DNA from: a virus
IMG/VR virus record: IMGVR_UViG_3300044624_001994
Coordinates: 1 to 64,000 of that record
Strand: one strand, 5' to 3'
Length of the DNA: 64,000 nt
In this document: piece by piece, positions 40,016-52,000 of the stretch
Layout: each line of letters starts with the position of its first letter
Numbering within the stretch: position 1 is the stretch's first letter
The notes under the pieces: model-generated
Seen by the model: only the letters and a program-made list of their open reading frames with translations
The model's database searches: none
Told to the model about the DNA's origin: nothing
Position numbers and translations under genes: made by a program

Positions 40016-41200
40016 CTATGCTTTAGTAATGTTTAAGTTAATAACTGCTGCTGTATTTACTGTAACTGTTATTTTACTACCTATTGCAATAGTATTTGTA
40101 AGCGTATAAGATGCCCCATCATCAAGTATTGTAGTAGTGGGACTATTTAAAATATTGCTTATTGTGTTAATCTTTAAAGCATAAGGAGCATAAATATCAA
40201 CAGTAAGTGCATCAATCAACTCTACTGTATAAACAATACCACTATTAACCCAAAGTGTGCCGTTATACTCTAAAAAATCGCCATTTTCAGCACTTGTGAT
40301 AGTCACATCGTGCAGCTCAGCTAATTCATCTACTCCTTCCTCAACCTTAACAAATATCTTTCCGTTTACTGCGTGTGCATAAGTTACCCAACCAAGTTGA
40401 ACGGGATGATTTGCAGGTTCTATATTTGAAATTCCTCCTGCAACGGTTTCAGATAGCCATAAAGCGTCACCATCTGCCCACGTTTCAGATTGCAAAGAAC
40501 CCGTTGTATCTATACCCCTAACATATCCAAATGTGGTTATAAACCCTTCCTGATTGTTTGCAATGTTTTCCGTTACAAGTCCTAAAATTCCGCTGTGGTT
40601 AGCCTTCGTGTTTGCCTGTGCTAACAAAACAGCTAAACGCTGACCCTGTGAACCCCCTTCACTTGCTGTTCTAATCCTTACAACTTTGTATTCAGATTGC
40701 AGTAGGTTAGCACTTGTTTTATTTACAACTCTGATAACTTCTTCTTGGCCGATTTGTAGCGTTACATTGCCACCTTTAAGACCTATGTCCAAAGTACCAT
40801 CTGTGTTATTCCACGCCAATTCGCCAACACCAACAGAATGTGCTGCTGCTGTGTCAAAACCTAAGTAATCCAAGTCTATAATTCCAGCATTTGCACTATT
40901 ACCAATACCTAAAACACCAGCTAAGTCCTGAGAGCCACCCCCTCCTAATTCAAAAAAAAAAATTTTCTCTAAGATTAAAATTAAGTCAAAAGCGTTGCCA
41001 GTAAATGGATTTAAAGTTCCTGCTAATAATTGAGTAGCAGTTACTTCTTCAGCGTTTAATCTAAATAGTTCAGAACCAAATTTTAACTGCAAAAATTTGT
41101 CATCAATAACATCTATTACAGAATTTGTTGGAACTATTTTAAATACTACTCCAGAATTATCGGCAAAACTTACATTGCCATCATTTCTTATAATTTGCAT
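40016..41200 (-). CDS. Tail fibre or tail-associated structural protein
   Basis: 394 residues, beta-rich with repeated D-G/N-G turns. The segment GELAWNNTDGTLDIGLKGGNVTLQIGQE followed by RVVNKTSANLL is typical of phage fibre proteins. The N-terminus may attach to the tail. A run of 11 A (40952-40962) lies in the coding sequence for EKIFFFELGGGG and could cause slippage. Lies between the duplicated fibre and the 194-residue protein. Confidence 0.6.
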   Translation of the reverse strand: MQIIRNDGNVSFADNSGVVFKIVPTNSVIDVIDDKFLQLKFGSELFRLNAEEVTATQLLAGTLNPFTGNAFDLILILEKIFFFELGGGGSQDLAGVLGIGNSANAGIIDLDYLGFDTAAAHSVGVGELAWNNTDGTLDIGLKGGNVTLQIGQEEVIRVVNKTSANLLQSEYKVVRIRTASEGGSQGQRLAVLLAQANTKANHSGILGLVTENIANNQEGFITTFGYVRGIDTTGSLQSETWADGDALWLSETVAGGISNIEPANHPVQLGWVTYAHAVNGKIFVKVEEGVDELAELHDVTITSAENGDFLEYNGTLWVNSGIVYTVELIDALTVDIYAPYALKINTISNILNSPTTTILDDGASYTLTNTIAIGSKITVTVNTAAVINLNITKA

Positions 41201-41208
41201 CCTATGAG

Positions 41209-41793
41209 TTATTTAGGCTGATTGGTATATATTTGTGTAGGAGTTGATGTTACAACAATCGGGTCATCTGCTAAAAAAGACAGAATTGAACCAGTAACAG
41301 GTCCGGCATCGTCTGGAAATGGATAAACAGACTTTATGTTTTTTGTCATAAAGATTCTTTTAATTCCATCCTGTCCAGTAGCAAATAACATACCCAAGTT
41401 TTTATTAGTACCTTGATACCCGGCAATAGTCGTAATGTTTTGAGTAGTGTAAACATTCTCATATTTAGCTTCCTCAAACATTATCTTTGTACTTGTACCA
41501 TTATGTTCAACCATCTGCTTAATGTGTTGCGTAAAGTAAATTACATTACGACCAGTTTTAAGATTGGTTGTATAAATCATATTCAAGTTGTTCAATGTTA
41601 CATTTTGCTGATTGAATACAGCAGTCAATGTTTCTTGAATTTCATCGGGTTTTTTAGCACCGATATATCGGATGAAAGTCTTAGTTCCCAAATCATTTTG
41701 ATAAATTGAGAAGATTCTTGGAACTGGAACTGCAATTGAATTTGAGTTTCCAACAAGTTTTACTAATATAAATTGACCTTGACCTTTGCTCAT
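41209..41793 (-). CDS. Unknown structural protein of the fibre cluster
   Basis: 194 residues, starts MSKGQGQFILVKLVGNSNSI. Beta/alpha mixed with TVFNQQNVTLNNLNMIYTTN. No signal peptide or motif. Its place between two fibre genes suggests an adaptor or fibre-base protein. Confidence 0.65.
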   Translation of the reverse strand: MSKGQGQFILVKLVGNSNSIAVPVPRIFSIYQNDLGTKTFIRYIGAKKPDEIQETLTAVFNQQNVTLNNLNMIYTTNLKTGRNVIYFTQHIKQMVEHNGTSTKIMFEEAKYENVYTTQNITTIAGYQGTNKNLGMLFATGQDGIKRIFMTKNIKSVYPFPDDAGPVTGSILSFLADDPIVVTSTPTQIYTNQPK

Positions 41794-41812
41794 TGTATTA
41801 TGTTTTTAGTTG

Positions 41813-42985
41813 TTATATTATTACTTTTCTTATTGAACGTGCATTTACAATAGCATTTTTAGTAAAATTTTGCAAACCAAAATCTCCAACACCAACAGCA
41901 TTTATAATACTTGATTCTGAGCTTGACCAGTATGTATTAAATGTTTCTATTGGAGTGCCAAAATTAATTTCAAGCACTGGATTGACTAAAAATCTATTAT
42001 TAAATAATATTCTTAATTCATCTGAAGAAGGTAAATACCAATCAGTAAATCCTCCTGTTGTATTTGAAATGCAATCTTGTGCAGCGCCAGTTAAAAATCC
42101 TGGTTGATTTACAATATTAAATGTATTAAGCATACCATTCCATGTACTTTCTGCATTAGCTGTAATAGATACATTACTCCACGCTACATTAAATATAATT
42201 GTTGGATTCACAATTAAGCATTCGCTAAATGCATTAAGTGGATTTCTAAAAACATAAAATACAACACCTCCTCCAAAAGGTTCACCAATATATCTTGAAA
42301 ATCCACTACTACTTCCGGCAGGCCCCTGCGGACCAATAGGACCTTGTAATCCTGTTGCTCCTTGTGGGCCTTGTGGTCCAGTTGCTCCTTGTGCTGCAAG
42401 TAATGCCCAATTTGCTGTGTCAAGTATTGGATTTGTAACCGATGGACCTACTGGGTTAATGCAAAAATACGATGCACCATTGTAGCTAACTGCATCGTCA
42501 ACTACATAAGTGCTTGATGCAGACCATGTGCCTTGCCAGTTTAATCCTGCCGGCCCTACTGGTCCAGGAACACCTTGCGGGCCTTGTGGGCCAGTTGGCC
42601 CTGCAACGCCTTGCGGACCTTGTGAACCTCCAGTTTGCGCTAATGCTATTTGCGCTGAAAGGGAAACGATGTCCTCGTTTACAAAAATTGGAGAACGGCC
42701 ATTAAAGTAAATTTTACTGTCATTTACTCCTGCCGGCTCAATCAACTTTATCTTATGAAATGGAATTAAAAATTGAGTTGTCGGATCAATGCTACTTGTA
42801 ACATATAGCAATTCTCTTGGACCACATGATAACAATATTGTTGCTAAATTTTCAGAAACCTGCTCTTTTATTGATACTGTATAGATTATTTCTGTCGGAT
42901 TTAAACCAGTTTTTTGTATAATTTCAACTTCTTGTGTTGCCAAAATTAGCTTTTTCCCTGACGATAATTTAGTAACTGTAAGCAT
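41813..42985 (-). CDS. Collagen-repeat tail fibre with C-type-lectin-like (DUF1566/FGE) end
   Basis: 390 residues. Residues 1-115: attachment part. 119-148: collagen-type Gly-x-y repeats (GPQGPQGV). 149-196: a carbohydrate-binding type 5/12-like module (NWQGTWSASSTYVVDDAVSYNGASYFC). 200-225: second collagen block. 230-390: DUF1566 (Lcl-type) domain with FGGGVVFYVF, GGFTDWYLPSSDELRILFN, NTYWSSSESS and an end ARSIRKV. Such domains have a C-type-lectin-like fold and bind receptors. It is a likely adhesin tip. No reverse transcriptase or template repeat for diversification was found. Confidence 0.75.
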   Translation of the reverse strand: MLTVTKLSSGKKLILATQEVEIIQKTGLNPTEIIYTVSIKEQVSENLATILLSCGPRELLYVTSSIDPTTQFLIPFHKIKLIEPAGVNDSKIYFNGRSPIFVNEDIVSLSAQIALAQTGGSQGPQGVAGPTGPQGPQGVPGPVGPAGLNWQGTWSASSTYVVDDAVSYNGASYFCINPVGPSVTNPILDTANWALLAAQGATGPQGPQGATGLQGPIGPQGPAGSSSGFSRYIGEPFGGGVVFYVFRNPLNAFSECLIVNPTIIFNVAWSNVSITANAESTWNGMLNTFNIVNQPGFLTGAAQDCISNTTGGFTDWYLPSSDELRILFNNRFLVNPVLEINFGTPIETFNTYWSSSESSIINAVGVGDFGLQNFTKNAIVNARSIRKVII

Positions 42986-43015
42986 ATTAGTGTTATTTTG
43001 AGGTAAATATAAGTG

Positions 43016-46000
43016 TTAATTATTAAATAGTTTCTTTTTGACATAAGATTTTTTATTAAGATAAATCGTTTCATTGCCTATTTCTATATAGCCATTATTT
43101 AAGAACTTATCATACTCAGCAGTTTTTTCTCTCCATATCTTGTAAATGACTTCAGCATCTTTAATAAACTGCTCATACGCACCTTTTCTATCACCATCTT
43201 CTTGTGTAGATACAAATGCTTCAATGACCTTTTCTAAGTCATTATAATCAGATGATTGCCATAAATCATATTTGTTAGCCATTTCTTTAATACCTTGTAC
43301 AGCTGTAATGTTTTCTATGTCGCTTTTTCTAATAAATCCTGATATTTTCATAATGTCAATAGCATTGTCAAATATTGATTCGGATTCCCAAGATGCCTTG
43401 CCTATAAAACTGTTTTTATCATCGCCAGGCTTATATTTATTTAAAGCTGCATTGTATTCCTTTTCGCTTTCATAGTCATCTCTTTCGGGTACACCAGGGC
43501 GTAATGTTTCAACTGTTTTCGTACCTACTTCTCCGAAAAATGTAAAATATGATTTTATCAAGTGGTCAATATTTCTACTATCTTGACCGCCTAATGCATC
43601 GCCAAGAATATTGCCTAAATAGGAACCAGTTCCTTCTTTCTCTCTATCAGCAACTGGTACTTTAGATTCTCCGTATGGAATAATAGTTGACTTATAAAAC
43701 GTATTATAGTTTGTAGATACTTCTACTATTGGCTTTAAAGTTCCAATAATATCCCACTTTAACTTGTTTGGATTAAATAAAGAATATGCGTTTCCGTAAG
43801 AACCTATATGACCTCTAAATGCTTTTTCCATATCTTTTGTATGAATACCTTGCACTAATCTTTCAGCAGATGTACCCATTAAACCATATTCAAATGGCTT
43901 TGGTATTCTTATCATTTCATTTGACACAGCTGGTATTTTGAAATTATAGAATAGGTCACGCTCGTGCGGAGGCAATTCCATGTATTCGTCTTCATAACCA
44001 CCTAAATATGCCATTGCATAGAAGAAAATAGAAGGCAATGCAGCACCTGCAATTATAGATGAAAATGCTTGTGCCGGATTTTCTCTCATTGCTTGCAACA
44101 TTCTTAATTGACCTTGTAGCTGTGCATTCGAAAATGGTATAACTCTGTTAATTAATTTCATGACAGTACCAATCTTAGCAAAGTCCATCAAATCCCTTGC
44201 TTGATAGGCAGCATATAAAGCAGCATCATACTCGTCATAGCCCAATTTAGTCATAGCGTATTTATATGCAGATTGATATTCTGTAACCCTTGTTACACGT
44301 TCTCCTTGAGCTAACCAATTATCGTAATTATTGTAAATGTTTTTTAATGTTTGAAAATCTACAACAATACTACCTGAACCTTTTTTGGCAAATTTTCTCA
44401 TTTCCCTATAAAGCGCAGCATAGTAATGCTCTCTTGACTTTGTATAATATCCTGCTTGTCCACCACCATACAACTGAAGCATTTTATCAGCATCACTTCT
44501 TGTAAGTGTTGCAATTTCTAATATGTTATCAATTTCTTGTTTTGAGAATCCATATTCCTCCATTGCCGCTCTTGTGTTAAAATTATTATATAGCGTTCTG
44601 CTTATAAATAATTGTTGCTGTAAATCTCTTATGATGTTCCTTGCAGCAAAAAATGGATTTTTGGTAGCTGTAAATCTTACTAATTTGGCTTGCGCCCCAA
44701 CTATGTTTAATGTCATATTGAGCAATGCACTTTGCTTATCTCCTTTAAAAGTAGTAGATAATGCTTCGTAAACGGCCGGGTCAAATTCCCATACTTCACG
44801 CACACCATTATTAAAAATAACAATAGCTGGCCTATCGCCTATTTGCTGATTAGGGGCCATTTGTATCTGTCGGCCGATATTAGCAGTTGCTTGCGGAGAA
44901 CCTTGTTCCATTCCACGATTACTTCTTAATAAATCAGCAAATTGATTGAGCATATAATTTGTATCAGCTTCTTCAATCGCTTTGTACATATTTGTCATTA
45001 AGTTCTCGTATGGATCAAATCTATCCCTTGAACTACCAACAATTTTGTCATCAAATGTTTGTCTTCCTGATGCCGTTTTAAACAATGATGCTTGTGTAGA
45101 ATCATCAAAATTTGTATCAAATCCCGGCGTTGAACTCATGACACGATTCATAGCAACATACTGCAAGTTATTATCTTTGATTTCTTTTACAAATTCAGGA
45201 GATAACCTGCCATGGTCCATCATGTAAAACAAAATTTGGTCCGCAAATACCCGGTATCTTCTTGCTGCCTCTTTTAGCATTTCTTGTTTCTCTGGTGTTA
45301 ATTCAGTTTTGACAGCATTAAGCAGTTCTTTTGCTGCATCAAAGTCATTTTGCCCAAGCAAACCAAGTCCAGATATTACTCTTTGTTTTATCTTGTTCAA
45401 CAATGGATGATTAGATATGTCGGGGTGTAATGTATCATAGTCACTATTTACCCAATCCATCAATTTATCAATTGTTGCAACATTATCAATGTTTATTCTA
45501 AATCCATTGTCAAGTAAAAACTGCGCTTTTTCTTCAGCATTTTTTACCGGGTCTGTTGTTTTTCTATCAATGTTATAAAATTCATATTTAATTTGAGCGT
45601 AGTCGGCATCTGATATTTTATACATATCAAATATCTCTTCCTTTGCAAAACGCTTAGACAACTCAACGGTACGCTCTGCAACCATGTATGAACCTACAAG
45701 TTGCTTTGCTTCTACTATCTCTTTTAATCTTTTTTTAAAGCCTTTAAATCCTGCTTCTAACATACCGAATGGTTCAGAAAGCCAACGAAGTGTTATAGCT
45801 TCTTTTTTGCCAGTCTTTGGATTGGTGTCCATTGCTTGTGTATAACCTTTTGGACCTAATCGAACCATACCATCTTGTTGCAATAGACCAATTTTATCAC
45901 CAATGCCCGGCAATTGCCTTGCAAGCCAGTAAGGGTTTTTAGAAGGTCTAATTTCTTGCATTCCTTTGATGCCCATCAATTGTTTTTGAGCCTTAATCAA

Positions 46001-49000
46001 TGCTTGTTTTTCGTCTGAAAATGCACGTTTTACCTTGTCAATAAAACTCATTTTAAATGCAGTCATGTCATACTGCTTAAATCCCCAAGCCACTAATCTA
46101 TTATCCCACCATCTTGCAAGATTTTCTCTTGCAGAAGATGTAGCCGACAAATCATATTCATTCATTTGATTTGTTGCAATAGCTTTTTGAAAGCTATCCA
46201 ATCCCATCAATCCTCTTAGTGTTTGGCCGATAGATGTAATGTTTGCCAAGTCTTGTTCACCTACTGCCTGTTCAAAAAAGTCATAAAACTCTGGAGCCAA
46301 TCTTTTTGCTTCAGCAGGATTAAGCATATATGCTCTTGTAAACTCTGCTATGCCCTCACCACGCAAGTAAGCCATCGCAGCTGCTTCAGATGCACCCTCT
46401 GGAGGAGGCGATCCAAACGGCCAGAATTTGCTTAATTCAGCATCGAACTGGTCATCTGTTGGTGTCAGCTTTTTGTAGTCTTGAATCAAGTGCCCAAGTT
46501 CATGCACAATAACATCTAAGTCATTTACCTTTCTTATCATTATTGCAGCATTTATAGTATTATAGCTTCCTGCCGCACGAGGACTTCCAGGATAGCCATA
46601 CTTCATAAATGCTTTTAACTTGTTTCTTGCATCACGAATAATCTTTGCAACTTTTACTGGTGACATACCATACAAAGGTGCAACTTTTACACGCTCACCA
46701 TCGGGAGTTAAAGTAGGCGAACCTGTACTTGTTCCCGGTATTGGGTTGGTTGTTGATAAATGCTTGTGTGTTGCTTTGTTTATTTCTTCGGGTGTAAGTG
46801 TACCATTATTGAATTTTTCAATTAATGCTTCCAGTTCAGCTTTTCTATCAATAGGGAAATTCCAAACTTTAAATTTTATATTATAATTTCCACCTAACGC
46901 TTTTAATATATCCTTCATTGGGAAGGAATTTTTAATAGAAATAAACTGTGTTCCTGCTCCTGGAACAGTAACTACTTCCAACTTTACATTGTGTTTTACC
47001 CCTTCTTTTTTCTCATCTCTTTTTTTCTGTCGTTCTTCTTTCTTCTTTTCAACAACAGCTTCAAATTCATCCATTTTATCAAGTTCTGTCTGCGTAGCAG
47101 GGTCAACACCATACCCTTGAAACATACCGAGAATGCCAGTCTTTCTTGTGACTTTTGATTCTTTGTTTGTTTCAGATGGAGTATTGCCATATAAGACAAT
47201 TGCTTGCGCTTCAGACTTAGTATTCCTTCGGCTTACTCTACCCATGACTTGATTGAATACATTGGCATCGTAGCTTGCTTGTGCAACGTATAAGACACGA
47301 GGTCTTGAACCTACTGTATCATCTAAAGAAATACCTGTTGACATCGAATCCATTGAACCGATAATTACATTTACTTCTCCATTTTGAAATTTTCTTACTG
47401 CTTCTGACTTATCAGTTTTAGCTGTTACTTCAGAAAACTTAATACCGGCTGCAGCTAATTCTGCTTTAAGGTTCATAAGAAATGAAGGTCTTGTCACTTC
47501 TGTCATAGAGTAACCATTACCATCCAATCCTTTAATTTTAATATCATTTACATTTTGAGAAACAACAACAACAGACTTGCCATTTGCTAAGTCATTTTTA
47601 ATTCTGATAGCAACTGCCTTGGCTTTATATGATTCAACCAATTTATCAAGCATATTGATTTTTTGCTCTCTAAGTTCACGTTGAATTTTATCATCCAATA
47701 AATCCATGTCGTATTCTGACAATCCTTTATACCTGCCATCCCATGACCTATTGCCATTACTTGTTAGTTGTTGTCCAGTTCTCTTATCTGTATATGGCCC
47801 TTTCTTAACCCTATCAATTCTTGTGTCCCAAGCATAGGTAACATTGTCTATTTCATCAATTTGCTCTGGTGTTAATTCCATTTTGTCATTGGAAATTGTA
47901 CCCCAAAACGGATATTCCCTTCTTATAGACATACCTTCTTGGTATGCTTTCTGCATTACATCATTTATTTTTTTGACTGTATCAGTCATAGACACTCTGC
48001 CATTTCTTGCAAATCCATTTTCGGTAATGATAATGCCAAATGCATCCATGAACTCTTGCTTTGTCATGCCCATCATTTCAGGCATAAAGTACATAGCATT
48101 TTCTATTTTGTCACCGGGCGTAGCAGTTGAATATAAAACCTTATCTGTTTTAATTTTTTCAGATGCTTTATACCTACCAGAATAGTTTTTCAAGTTATGG
48201 GCTTCGTCATAAATAACTAAACCATAATCTCCATCACTTTCTTTTTCAAGACTATTATATGTAATTAATTTGATGCCTTTTGCTTGCAAGTCTATGCCCA
48301 TTGCAAGTGCATCAGGACCAAATGCCGTTTCAATAATCTGCTTGTTTTCTGTTACAATCAGCACTGGCTTGCCGGTCCTTTCCGCTACTTCGACAGCAGC
48401 AGCAATCATTTGCCTTGTCTTGCCTACACCCATGCTATCATTAAGCAAAAATGCCTTTTTATCGTTAGTGTACCAATTTGTAAGCATAAGATTAACCGCA
48501 TACCTTTGATGTTCGTCAAGGTCTGCTCCATATCTTTCTGCTGGCACAAATTGCTCTGTGTCCTTTGGCATTTTATCGTAGTTATGATAACGCAAAGGAG
48601 GCCTTACTCCAGGTTGTTTTTTCTGTTCTATTGGCAATGATTGTTTACCATCAGCTTCGAATCCCAATGCTTCTTTAGATTCTACTTCTTGATCGCCTTC
48701 AGCTACCTTCTCCTGCGTTTTTCTTTTAGCTTCAAACCTAACTTTGTCCTGTACGCTTTTAGTGTAATCTGAGAACCTTGGCGTAGTAGTATCTAATGAA
48801 GGTGGTATTTTACTATTCCAAATGTCATTAAGATATGGCTTAATTCTATCGCCAATCTTTTCAATCATGAATTTATCCCACTCTTCTCTTGTAATCGAAT
48901 CGGGATTGTTTGCAAAAGTTTCTTTAAATTGTTCAACAGCATAGTAGCCTACCTTAACACCAGCTCTGATAATGTCAATTACTTTAACATCTGTTTGCTT

Positions 49001-52000
49001 ACTTTCCGGTCCTTTGCCTAAATTCTTAAATAAATTATCTAAATCCTTTAAGGCATCGTTAAGATTCTTATTGGTTTCAGCTTTTTTATCTTTTACATTT
49101 TTTGCCTTAGATTCTGTCTTAGGCTTAGTAGGTGTCTTTCTTGGTGTTGCCTGTTTTTTAGCAGCTGACTTTTTAGATGTTTTTAAAGATTCTTTGTAGT
49201 CTGGAATTAGCTTCTTAGCAGCTTCAAATGATTCCGCATAAACAGTATTTGTGTCACCGCTTAAATACTCTTGAATGTAAAAATAGTCATCACCACTGAT
49301 AAGACCTTTCTTATACATATCCTTGGCTATATCTGCCGTTAATATGATTTCTACTTCATCAACGTAGTTATCAAATTCTTCATTAGCAGCTTCTAACTCT
49401 TTTTCAGTTTCAGCAGTTTCTGACTTTTTCTCTAATTCTGTTTGCGCTGGAGGAATACCTTTTTCAGCATTTTGCTTGCTATATTCTTCAAAAACCATGT
49501 CATAGATAGTCTTTACCATATCGGGGTGCATGCCAGAATTGATAAGACTTTCTTCGATATTAGCTAATGCAATTTCCGGGTCAACGCCATTTTTAATCAT
49601 CTCATTGAAGATGCTTATGGCATTGTCTGCTCCTATTGTTTCTTGTCGGCCTTTTTCTGTTTCAAAGCCTCCCTTTTCATCTGCAACAATTCCGAGGTCC
49701 TTATTAGATGTTTCATCTTGTTTTCTTCTCGTTTCTTCATCTCTTCCGGTTTTTCCTTCAGGAGCAGTGAACGATAGTTCCCCTGCTGTATTTCCTTCTG
49801 TTCCAAATAAATCCGGGCCAGTCGCTCCTTCTCCTTCAATAGCTGTTGTGGTGTCATAATCTTCAATTTTAAGGTTTAATTTATTATTTTTAAATGCAAG
49901 GTTGAATGCTTCTTCTATGCTTGGAATTTCATACCCTAATGTTTCTAACATTGAGATTTCTCCTTCTTTTACGTTAGTTCTTACTGTTTTTTCATAATCA
50001 GTAAATACTTTAAGAATAGCTTGATGTTTTTTAGTTGGTGTTTTTAGTTCCGGATTTAATCGTTCAATGTCAATGAACAATTTCATCATTGCAAGCTGTA
50101 CAGGATTATATCTTTTTAATGGTATTTCTGTATCATTTGCTTCTTGCATTTGAATCCATGAATCAAAACGCAATCCTTTGCTCAATGCAGCGGTATTGTA
50201 ATACTCCCTCATACCAATTATTGCCATGTGCAAATCATTTTGGTAAGAACGCTCGTAATTAGTACTAAGCATCGGAATAATAATACGCTTAATTGCATCC
50301 TCAGCGTATTGTGGCAATCGATTAACTTCTTGCCATAGGTTGGGATGGCCACCTTCTAATCCCAATTGGAAAATTGCATCTTCTAATGCTTTAGCTAAAT
50401 CTGAAGATAGTTTACCTTCAAATATATTTTGCATTGCTTCTTGACGATTTATTACACCTGCATCAATTAGCAAATCAATAAATTTTTTCCCTGCTGAACG
50501 TATTGCCTGATTTATAGTTTCATCGGGGTCAGCATTTTCTAATAAAACAGTTACAGCTTGTCTAAACTTACCTTTGTCTGCTCTACGTATTCTTGCAATT
50601 GCTTGCGCTTGCGGTCCACCAACATCTATCATGTCAGTGTCCATATAGTTGCCCAATGTTATAGCTTGCTCGTCTGTTGTTTGTATCATACGAACAAGAA
50701 TTGGTGCTTTCATGTTTTTTACAACATTAGGGTCCAATCCAAACAATGCAGCATTTTGAATTAAATACTCTTTGTATTCTTGTGCTTTGTCCGGGTATTC
50801 ATTATAGGCTATTTTTAACCCTTCAGTTCTACCTGTTCCTTGTACAAGTTCACCTCTTTCATTGACTACTGGTGCGCCTATGTATGCAATTGGTCCTTCA
50901 ACAGCCAATGGCGATTCAAGTGCCATTGCTTTTATTTGACCAGCCAATGCAAAATATTCTCCTAAACCCCTTGGCTTTGGTTGTGCTGCACCTAAAAAGA
51001 AATGCATATTTGGGTCACCCTTATAGTGCGATTGTTGTACTTCATCAGCTTCTAACAAAACATACTTTGCAGGAACTTTTGTTTTTGGCGTAAAATATAC
51101 AACAGTATCTCTACCTTCAATTTTATCAGCAATTGGATCGGGTCTAAAATACTTTTCTCCATCAACAACACGATACCCCCTCCTAATGTCTTTTTTGACA
51201 TCATTTTCTGTGTTTTTCTCTGTTGTTTCTTCCGTTAAATTTGGATTCGTAGTACGAGCTACAAATGATTCTCTTCGGTCAACACTTTCAACTGGCCTTC
51301 CTATAATTGATTCAACTGCTTCAACCAATTCAGGATTGTTATTGTTTTTGAGTGCATCCTGATATACTTTTGCAATTTGTTCTGATAGTTTAGGATTCCT
51401 TACGGCCCTGTCAATTGCATCTTGTCTATCAGCGAGAACTTCATTTATAGATTCTGTATCGCTATCTTTACCGAGGACTTCTTCTATATATCCAGTAGCT
51501 GTTTGTGTGACTTTTTCTAAGTCAGACTTGTCGTTATTGTTTAACTCTTGATTGGCAGAATACTTTAGCTGTGTAACATCAACTTGCATTTGACCAATTC
51601 CGCTACCGGCAGGTCCAACTATTACGGCAGCATTCGCTCCATTATATCCTCTAAAACTAACTTCAGTTTCAGTTCCATCTTTTGCTGTGAAAATTACTTT
51701 GTCATCCGGCTGAAATCTTGTTGGAGCATTTGCTTCATTTAGTAATCTTGCAGTTTTTTGTGTCTTACTTTCTTTAGCAGTAAAACCTGATGGAGATTTA
51801 CTTACATTTTCAAGTATTTTTATTATTTTTTCTGCTCTAACAGTTTCAAATAAATTTAAATTGTCATTTTTTAAAGCAGCAATATAATTTTGTATGCTAT
51901 AATTAATATCTGGCCTTTTCATGATATCCATAACTTTAGATAATGGAATCTTTTTACCAGCCTCCTTACTCATAGCCAACCTTACATCATTTACATTTTT

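Noticed and set aside
41813-42300. Diversity-generating retroelement
   Set aside because: The fibre tip is of a suitable type, but no reverse transcriptase, template repeat or IMH-type site is visible in the window.
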